Translations under genes and position numbers: made by a program
Assembly: GCA_000708835.1 (NCBI GenBank)
Contig: DF237120.1
Coordinates: 97,963 to 161,962 of the forward strand
Length of the DNA stretch: 64,000 nt
Source of the DNA: Klebsormidium nitens
Lineage: Eukaryota; Streptophyta; Klebsormidiophyceae; Klebsormidiales; Klebsormidiaceae
Direction of reading: 5' to 3'
Shown here: positions 55,901-64,000 of the stretch, piece after piece
Layout of the letters: each line of letters begins with the position of its first letter
Position numbering within the stretch: the first letter of the stretch is position 1
The notes under the pieces: model-generated
The model's input: the letters and a program-made list of their open reading frames with translations, nothing else
The model's database searches: none
Told to the model about the DNA's origin: nothing

Positions 55901-58900
55901 AAGCACTGACGTCAGCTTCCAATGTTCCTCGATACTGGTGATGATTGGGTTCTCTACCAGATTAAAAGGACTTTTTGTCCCCTCATCGGCAGATCATCAT
56001 CGGCTGGACTGCCGAGCTCGAGACGCGGTGCGCTTCGTTTGCCAAGCAAGCGGGGGCGCTGATGGACTGGGATCGGCGCATACTGAGCAACCGAGGGGTG
56101 CTCATAAAGCTCGAGGTTGGTATTACAATCAGCTTTTACGTTCCGGTCCTCTCACCTTCTGAGCATTTGAATTTTCAAATGCTTCCAGAAGCCATACCTA
56201 AATGAAGGAAAGTGAACAGAGTGATCGTTTTTCACTTGCTTGCAAGGAATCATTTGACAAGGTGTGAAAAGATGTAGAAGCGGAGACCCTTCTGTTGTGG
56301 AATGCCTACAATCATCATGGCGCATTTCAGTGGAGTGCCAGTATCGGCTGCTAGAGCCTCAGTTCTTCGGCATGCAGCCAACGTGCCTCTGCGAGTCGGA
56401 TGGCCAGCGTGCCTCTTGGAGGAAACTCCTACACTTTCCCACGGAAATCCAGCCTGATCACTCACCTTTCCCCAGTCTTCCACAAGACTGGATCTATCTA
56501 CAGTAGTTATGCCGTTAATAAGAAGAATGTCCAAGAAACGAATGTTGCTCTACGTGCCTTAGTCAGCCCAGTCGCCCCATCTCGGCGATTCAAAAGATTC
56601 GAGCGGTTTTTCTCAAGTGTTCCGTAACATCGCTGACGAGCTTATTTTGCCCGCTACAGTCGGAGGTGGGGAAGGTGGTGGAGAGCCAACGCGCGCTGGA
56701 GAAGCAATTGGAGCTCGTGGAGATGCATCAAGCGGAGGTGCGTCACCTCCACCATTCCTACGAAGAGTCATCTGCTTGTCTTAAACGAGATTGCTGAACA
56801 TCAATCATCCAAACGACTCTGGTTATTTAGAGCACTCTCCGGATGGGTCAGGATTTCGTCTGGGTTAGGAAGTACGGTCTTCAAAAGCATGGGAGCTGCT
56901 GTCACGTTTCAAGGACGGCGAAACGCAAATGTCCAGAAATCACTTTATGGGATTGAGCTTACCTTTAAAGCTCTTCTGCACCTTTGAAAGCAAACTTGCA
57001 AGTGTTGCTCTTTTGTAATCGTGCTGCGGTCTAAGCACTTTCAGACCAGCTTGGCTGGGAGTCCGCTTGAAAGTCTTGGCCTTGACCTTTTGGGGGCAGC
57101 CTTGATTCAAGTGTTCAATCCATGTACTTTCCTGTTGAGTTGCCCTCGATCGTTTCTTCCTGAAAGTCGGCTCAAGAGTTCGCATGTAAGAGGTGCCTTC
57201 AGCTCTAGGCAATGTGCGATTCAATGGGAGCTCCTTAGCACCAAACTTCGCAAGAGCAGAGCTCGAGACAATTGCAGACCCTTCTCCATGAAGTCCTCTC
57301 TTTGGCAATCACGACCCGAAATTGAGCGTTCAGCCTCAGAATGCACATTGCCGTCTTGAGCCAACTAGTCAATTGTTCCAGTATTGAGAAGTTCAGGAGG
57401 CTCCATAGCATAGTTACTGCCATTTCGGCATATTCAATCTCGCAGTCGGACACTGTCCAACCTTTCAGGTCATAGCTCTCCATTCCAAGATCTTTTTAAA
57501 ATTTTACGAGTTGAGAAGGGACTCCGGTTACTGTATCGAGCAAGTTTGGGTGGGCTTCGCTTCTGGGGTTGCTTGTCGATAAGCATGCGTCAGAGACCTG
57601 TGTTCCTCCCCTGTTTTGTCATGGGGCCTCACATGTTTATCAACCCCAATCTCAAGGTGTTTCTTCCTGGTACTTTCCTTTCTATCTGTCAGTCGAAGAG
57701 GCAATGCAGCCTCTTCGTGCCTTCAGAGCCATGCGCTCAAGTTGCAATTGATCCCAACAAAGATTGGTGCCATATCACCGCACCTTATATCAAACTGGCT
57801 TTGGCTAAGACCTAGCCTTCGGTTGCTCTTATTGCGAAGACATCCTGCATCCGCGCTGTTGATGTGCGGTTGTGTGTTTGCGTCTGCGTATTAAATCACC
57901 ATCCTTGGAAAGAGACTGCGGGACCGGATTGTGATGTCTCTCTATTTAGAGAGCTTGTGTCTTGGTGCGTGGGGGAATGTTGCCTGCTCCAACGAATCCG
58001 AACACGTATGTCCATTGCTGTGGCGTTTGAGCCTGCTTCTTTGGGGCTGTTGCCAAAGCAGCAGTGCTGATCTATTCTGTAACATAAGTTTTGAGATTTG
58101 TGGAGCTCATTCTTTTTTATCGGTTGGCGGTTTGTTGCCCTCAACCAGTCCTACTGGTGAGAGGTGGATTGGTGGTTGAAGCGAAGGGTCGCGAACGTTG
58201 TTTCGCTTTTCTGCTGAAACGTGGCATGAGTGCAGGATGTGTATATTTGCGCTCTTAGACGGGAGACGACTGATTCCCATGGAGGGTTGTTGTTTCGAAA
58301 TAGACGGAGTCCTTTCGGCTTGGTATGTCATTGCGGTCCTGTTCGGCACAGGGCCATTAAGGACGTGACTTTCTACTCAGACCCTGCTCAGTATGTGCCT
58401 CAAGATACGCATAATGACAAGCTGGTGAAGTAAACCGTCGGTCGGTGGTGATCGGTTGCTGAACCGCTTAACTCTAGGAACTGGACTTTGCGTCAATTCA
58501 GCGGAGGTTCTATTGGTGCCTTGCTATTTTTCTTTCACGTTACCTTTTCAGGAGCGCTTACGACTGCAGATTCAATATGCCGAGGAGGGTGCATGCAGGG
58601 CAGGTTCTTGTGTCTCGTTAACGTTTCCTTGCGACTCCCATCGCCATTACGATTACCCGGCAATGACCGCGTCCCAGATTGAGCTTTCGAGCTCAAGGTC
58701 GGTCTCCCAGCGCCCTGAGGCCGGGGTTATTTATCAGCCAGTACTAAAAGGTGCTACTTGAAAACCGACCAGATGTGCCCCTGTAATGCTTTGAAGCGGA
58801 TGTTGCTCATGATCAAGCGTTACACAGTAACCCCGAAGCTGCTTACTGCCGTCAAGAGAACCGTTGCGGATGGAGGCGAGGAAGCTCACCTACACCGTTT

Positions 58901-61900
58901 CGACCATGAGTTCGAGCTTGACTGCCGTCAAGCTCCGCTTGCGATGTCAGCCTTTCCCATCCAATACAAGATTGCCGCTCCGATCTTTTTGTCTTCTTCT
59001 GCTTTATTGCCCGTCACAAATACTGTCGGAGTGCGAGGGGTAGTGCATTTCGATACAAACCGAAACAAGGAGGTTCAAGGCATCAAAACTTCATGTCTCT
59101 CTCACCGGCAGGCCGTGTCTCAGCATATGCTAGATAATGTTGTTTTGCCATCAATCGCAAAGCAAATTAATGCATTGAATGCAGAAACGCAGGGCGGTTA
59201 ACCAAACCGTCGGAGTTGGTATTGCTTAAACGCCAACTTTGACTATCACAGATTTTTGCAGGAATACCTTGCTACCTAGTCTGAGAATGACATGATTTTC
59301 TAAAAGCGTCTGGTATCCCGTAGCAGACACCAGGCTATGGCAATGAAGGTGCCCACAAGCTAGAGGTCACTCAAGATCATACGGTGGCTCTGATGCCGTT
59401 AGCTGATCATCGAACAAGGTCGAACCTGCAAGCATTGGAACCTATGTCTCGTCTCTAACGCAGTTTCTTATGTTCTTACGGTCCAGAAAAGCGGGCTGCT
59501 TACGTTTTGCCATAGAATCAGCCTGTGAAATCTCCTGATGATACTGGCTAGATGGTTACGAGAGTGTTTTGTGCGCATGGGCCTTGCCGTGTAGAGCGCC
59601 CTTCCTTGCAGGCTGTCTGTTGCAAAAGTTGGCACGCATTTGGTTGCCCCCATGCTTTTATGGGCAGGAAAAAGTTTCTGAGAAAATGGGGCTGAAACGT
59701 TCCTATGAAACCTTGGGACGAAACGCTGCGGTAATCGCTTTGGCAACCGTGCTCCGACTTGCCAATTCTGTCGGTTCACAGCATCAGCCACTTTCGCAGG
59801 AGCATTACGTCAATTGTTCTTTTTGAGAGACTTTTGAGACCTGCCAGCGCTGTGTATGCCTCCCTGTCGTCTCCTCAGAATTCGAAGTCTTTCTGACAAG
59901 AATTATGCCCGCCTGGGTTCTCTCTCACGTTCAAACTGGCCACGACATGCGGTGAAGGCCTTGAGTGCCAAGATTTCCTTCTAAGTTGCAGGTTGCCAAG
60001 TTCTTTCTGTTTTGCATCTAAAGCTTGCCGTTGTGCAACAAACATCCCGACTTCGTGATCTTTTGGCCTTGTTCAATCACGGTCCTAAACTCAATCGCGT
60101 TTTTGGCAATGATGAGAATGGGCCAATTACGCTCATGCTTGGAGACGTCTTCAACAAGCCGACCGTTCTGATTCCCCCGGATAATTATTCCTGGGAAGCC
60201 TTTATGGGGCTCGCGAGTACAATTTCGCGGCAGAGCAGCAGTACCTGGCACACTCTCGGACTGTTTGTAACAGAGATGCCCGTAACAAAAGATAACGATC
60301 TGGTGAAATCTTCGGATGGATGTTTTCAACGATGTGAAAGAAATTCCGTCGATTTTGCAGGTTGAACGTGCGCTCGAGAGCATGGAGTCTGCGGCGGCGC
60401 AGCTGTACCAGGAGGAGAAGCCGACCGTTCTGATGGACGATGCAGCGGCCACTAGGGACAGAATGTAAGTCTACGAACAGCGTCGCTATCACTTTGCCTT
60501 TCCGTTCTAAGACCTCTTTGTTTGCCTTTGCATTTGCGTCTGCTGCTGCTTGACCGTCCAACAGCGGCCGTTTCTGGCAGTCCGTCAGAGGTTACAGACT
60601 CGCTTGTTGCAGGGTGAATGCACAATCTGCTCATGACGAGCATTCTTATCGCCGTTTTTTGTTGATCGGAACCAACGGAGCAGGTAGTGCTTGCTGAAGA
60701 GATGCCAAAACGCAGTGAGTCAAAAACGAATTATTAAAAAGGACTCTGCTTGAACGAGAATTTGGTAGACCGTTTCTCTGTTTGGTCCTGACACCAGAGC
60801 GATGCTCAGGCCGTACTGGCTTGCTATGAATCTTTTTCGATTCCACAATTGTTCCAGTCTGAATTCGTTCTGGTTCGAATCGGTCCGTTTTGGGTGCGTT
60901 TTGCGCTGATGCAAATCTCATTTTATGCGGAAGACTGTTCTTCTTGGAAAAAGCTCGCGCTGACTCCTTCCGTTGCGAACCATCCTGAGCTACACCCATT
61001 CTGATTCGAAATCTTTCCCTCCTGAAGCTGGTTCCAAACCGGGTTCCGTTCCGTGCTGCTTCCGTTCCGTCCGGATCTCTCTTCCATGCTGGATCCGTTT
61101 GCGCCAACGGCGCTTTCTGCTCGGTCGTCTGTGCTGACCCAGGTTTCACCAAGTTGGTCCCTGCCTAAGGCGTCTCAAGTTAGAGCCGACCTCGCCCCGT
61201 TTCAGTGGAGATCCGTGCTCATTCCGCTCCGTTTCCGTATTCCGATGGTGGTTTTCAGGTACGAGCAAGCGGAGATTCTCCAACAGGAGCTGGACCGGAT
61301 GGGGGAGGACGTCCGCGAGACCATCAACAACCTTAACGCAGCACAGGTACGTCCGAAGATTAGTTCACTTTTAGGTTGAAATAGAGTCGATTTCCAGGGG
61401 ACGGTGGGGTTAAATTGTGAGGTTACAAGGAGGTTATACTCGGGGGTTGCGGTGAGATCAGTCGCCGAAGGACGGGTGAGGTTAGTCTGGGGGTTAGGGT
61501 GGCTCCCGGTGCAAAGCTCGTGAATTTGTCTCTAGCGTCTAGTTTGGTGCCTTCTCCAGGTTGTCAATGTTAGCTCAACCTGGCTCAAATTCAACTTGAA
61601 ATTGAGACGTATCATTTGCTGAGGTGTGCGTCAACTTCTTTGGACAAAGTGAGCGCTTTCAATCACAGAACCTTTTGGCTTGTTGTCCTGGAGTGTCCGA
61701 TTGTGGTGGAGGATTGGGGGTCATTTTAGCGGAGGCATCAACGGACGGATGGATTCCCCCTTGAACGACGCGCTCTGCAGTTTTTGTCAACTTTTGCCTC
61801 TTGATCGGTTGCTAGAAAGCAGGTTGATACCGACAACCGAAGCAAAGAAGAACGGAATGCTGGCCTGGGCGTGGGACTGTTCCTAAGGACAACAAGGACC

Positions 61901-62745
61901 CTTGATTTACGGGGAGTTCCAATCAAGTTTATAGATAACGAGGAAAAGGAGGGACACACCTGTACATTTCCGGTAGTTCGCACCTCGGCCTTTGATTCGC
62001 ACTAATTCCCACCGCGCCTCCGCAGGTGGGCGACGGGGCTGCTGCGGCGGGTGGGAATGCGCTCGACGTGGTGGTTCGCATCTTGAACAACCAGCTCAGC
62101 TCGCTCGTGTGGATCGACGAAAAGGTGAGCCAATTATTGGCAATCAAATCTGCAACATCTCTGGCAACATTTTGTAACTGTATGGTCTATCTTCGTCCAC
62201 AGCGTTCTACTCAAGCTTCGAGTCTGATACCCACATGATTGTGGGCTTAAATCAGGGTTAACCAGCAATAGGAAAAGCGGGCGTTGGGGCAGTTTGGTTG
62301 GAATCCCTCCAATCGGGGTTATGCTTGACGTAGTGTTGCTTCGTCGAGCAAGAGTGCCCACTTCTAGTTAGCCCAACACATACATCGTGCCCAAAACAAG
62401 TCTGTTACAATGCGTTTGCGGCTTTGCTTTATATCAGAGTTGCCACGATGAAGCAAATGTGCAAAGTCATAGCTCCTTTTATTGAAATGCAAGGACGGCG
62501 TCTTGGGCAATCATGTCTCGGCTTTGCTCCAACAACGTTCGGAAGACGCTTTCTGATACATCTGGCTCCCATGTGTACGTTGTTGACTTTGTTGGCTGTT
62601 CTGGTTCAACAGAAAATTCGTGTTTGAGAATTGACGACATTTCGGAGATGTCCTTGTGCAGGCGCAAACGTTATCAACACGGATTGAGCAATTAGCGGAG
62701 CAAGGTGCGAGCGCTAACGGCCGGTTTGACGGTAGCCAGTACTAG
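52967..62745 (+). CDS. NUP62: Nuclear pore protein NUP62 (Nsp1 family)
   Basis: Eight exons: 52967-54716, 55374-55573, 55993-56115, 56660-56737, 60361-60464, 61259-61346, 62026-62124, 62662-62745; all borders GT-AG and in phase, giving 841 residues from an ATG in ideal context (ccaccATGG). Residues 1-583 are an FG-repeat domain (TPAFGA, LFGQTGA, GGLFG types), which forms the pore's permeability barrier. Residues 584-650 are an A/T/P-rich spacer. From about 650 comes the Nsp1_C alpha-helical domain: WTAELETRCASFAKQAG, ALMDWDRRILSNRGVL, VVESQRALEKQLELVEMHQA, YEQAEILQQELDRM and DVVVRILNNQLSSLVWIDEK. This is the coiled coil that assembles with NUP54 and NUP58 in the central channel. The protein ends GRFDGSQY. 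The organisation matches plant NUP62, with no missing segment. Confidence 0.97.
53885..54045 (+). repeat. 33-bp FG coding tandem repeat
   Basis: Five near-copies of an eleven-residue unit, LFGQTGASTTP with S/P/A variation, lie at about residues 306-360 of NUP62. The DNA units (cccctgtt(c/t)gg(t/a/c)caaac and following ccacccc) are much more alike than the rest of the FG domain, so this part expanded recently. It is a likely site of length variation. Confidence 0.8.
56738..60360 (+). other. 3.6-kb intron of NUP62
   Basis: The exon ending LELVEMHQAE and the exon beginning VERALESMESAAA are contiguous in the conserved helical domain, so everything between is one intron, about five times longer than the other introns of this gene. 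I see no nested gene: frames reach about 147 codons (58758-59201) without recognisable motifs. The texture (even composition, many short frames) resembles that of 1-30633. Confidence 0.7.
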
Positions 62746-64000
62746 AGGGTCTTCGGGGTCTGAATGCAAGCGTTGGTCGATTGAAACTTCTGTCGAAGTG
62801 AAGATTGCTTGTCTATTATACTACAACGCACGAGATTGCTGTACAAGGACTCTTGAGTAAGTGAGTCCGTTACTTGCATTAACTGAGTGGCCCAGTGGGG
62901 TCTACGATCATTGAATCAGGTTTGCTTACTCGTCGGATGCACGAGACAATCTCAACGATACAAGCTTCTTTGTCCGCATGAGGTCGGATGCCGCGGGCCT
63001 GACGTGACCCGGGTTCACAATGTACATCGAATATTGCGCCACTATGATCCCGGTCCATTCTGAGCTACACGCATCTGTTTGTTTGTGAAACGTGTGCTTC
63101 TGCTTAAAGGTGTTCATTAATGATATCAGCCGTTGCATGCGCATAATATGAAGTTATCAGTCTGTATTCAGAAGCACGTCCGTTTGGGTACCGTCGCGTC
63201 CCAGTCCATGTACGTATAAGTTGGTACGGTTTCGATCGCATGAATGTTCCGAAGTGTTCCGAAGTTCGCTGAACATATGCACTATAACAAATTTCGAACT
63301 TAATTATGTTGCATGCTTGCAATAGAGTCATGCAGTGCATGGTACCGCAGATTGTACCCGGCGTTGTGGACGTATGAGTCCGAGATCGGCATGGCGGTAC
63401 GGTGGCCGGCCGGGCCGGGCCGCCTCACTTTACTATGACGGCATCGGCTAAAACACGACGGTCATGTGGTCCCAGCTGACCGTCGCATGCATGCCAGCCG
63501 CCTGCATGATGGACGCGAGGGCCGCCGGTACAGGTACGCTCACCCCAGCGCCCATGCTCAGGCTGCCATGCCACGCGGCAAATAGATCACCCTTCAATGC
63601 ATCTGAAATGCATAATTGTTAAGTTCACTGTCCTTGCATGAATATACCGAGTCGCATTAAGATGATACATGTGCCATGCACCAGGCATAATGAAACGAAG
63701 TACGTCACTATCAATATGAGCATGGCGTGTCACTGTCAATGCTATCGTAGCAAGTCGTCTTGACGAAAGCTAGTGTTCGGAACTGCACTGAGTGTTTCCG
63801 ATGTTCGGATCAGTGGCTCGGTCACTTGATCATAATTTTTTCAGCTTGACGGTCAGCATGAAAACAGCTGCCCATATAGCTAGGGTACCAGGGTGCTTTT
63901 CAAGTTTCAATCTGACCATGCGCTGCAGGCCCGGCAAATTCGATAAAGCCTCTGCTTACGCTCTACTACTCTTCAATCCCTCAATCATGACCGTTCGGCT
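62746..64000. other. Intergenic region downstream of NUP62
   Basis: No gene seen. From about 63.1 kb the AT-rich/GC-rich patchwork reappears (gcatgcatgcc, ggtggccggccgggccgggc, atgcataattg), as at 36.2-38.1 and 43.9-44.5 kb. A direct repeat gttccgaagt occurs twice at 63246-63265. No polyadenylation signal could be assigned. Confidence 0.45.

Overview
This is a nuclear segment of a eukaryotic genome, most likely from the green plant lineage. A streptophyte alga would fit, but I cannot fix the species from sequence alone. The coding exons have GT-AG borders, consistent phases, introns mostly of 400-1000 bases, and are visibly richer in G+C than the introns. The gene set contains a plant-type cytochrome P450 of the clan 86 type, a lyase of the isocitrate lyase/PEP mutase superfamily, a NUP62 nucleoporin, and a large low-complexity coiled-coil protein that I do not recognise. 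There are no bacterial operons, no CRISPR array, and no tRNA or rRNA gene that I can support.

Layout. Positions 1-30633 hold no recognisable exon. Within this stretch, about 3.5-18.3 kb is an old, strongly diverged repeat array with conserved internal order: a start block of about 0.8 kb (with a CAG|GTGAG string), then one to six copies of a roughly 330-bp monomer, then a tail block of about 1.2 kb. The rest (18.3-30.6 kb) carries only weaker motif echoes, a MITE-like inverted repeat at 27049-27312 and a hairpin at 27399-27458. Positions 30634-35988 (+) hold the C-terminal two thirds of the PEP mutase/isocitrate lyase family enzyme, starting at an internal exon; its 5' exons are not visible. 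Positions 38200-43212 (-) are a complete six-exon P450 of 571 residues. Positions 45489-51520 (-) are a multi-exon gene for a protein of about 1358 residues. Positions 52967-62745 (+) are a complete eight-exon NUP62 of 841 residues. Stretches at 36.2-38.1, 43.9-44.5 and 63.1-64 kb have a different, patchy AT-rich/GC-rich texture and look like mobile-element relics.

How the genes relate. They are ordinary independent nuclear genes: a central-metabolism lyase, an ER membrane monooxygenase, a probable scaffold protein and a nuclear pore protein. The lyase gene and the P450 converge tail to tail. The P450 and the coiled-coil gene are in tandem on the minus strand. The coiled-coil gene and NUP62 are divergent, sharing about 1.4 kb between start codons. 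The most unusual signals are (a) the ordered decayed array, which may lie inside a giant first intron of the lyase gene, and (b) repeated degenerate copies of exon edges ('exon echoes') inside three places of that same gene. I see no clear new enzymatic or defence system.
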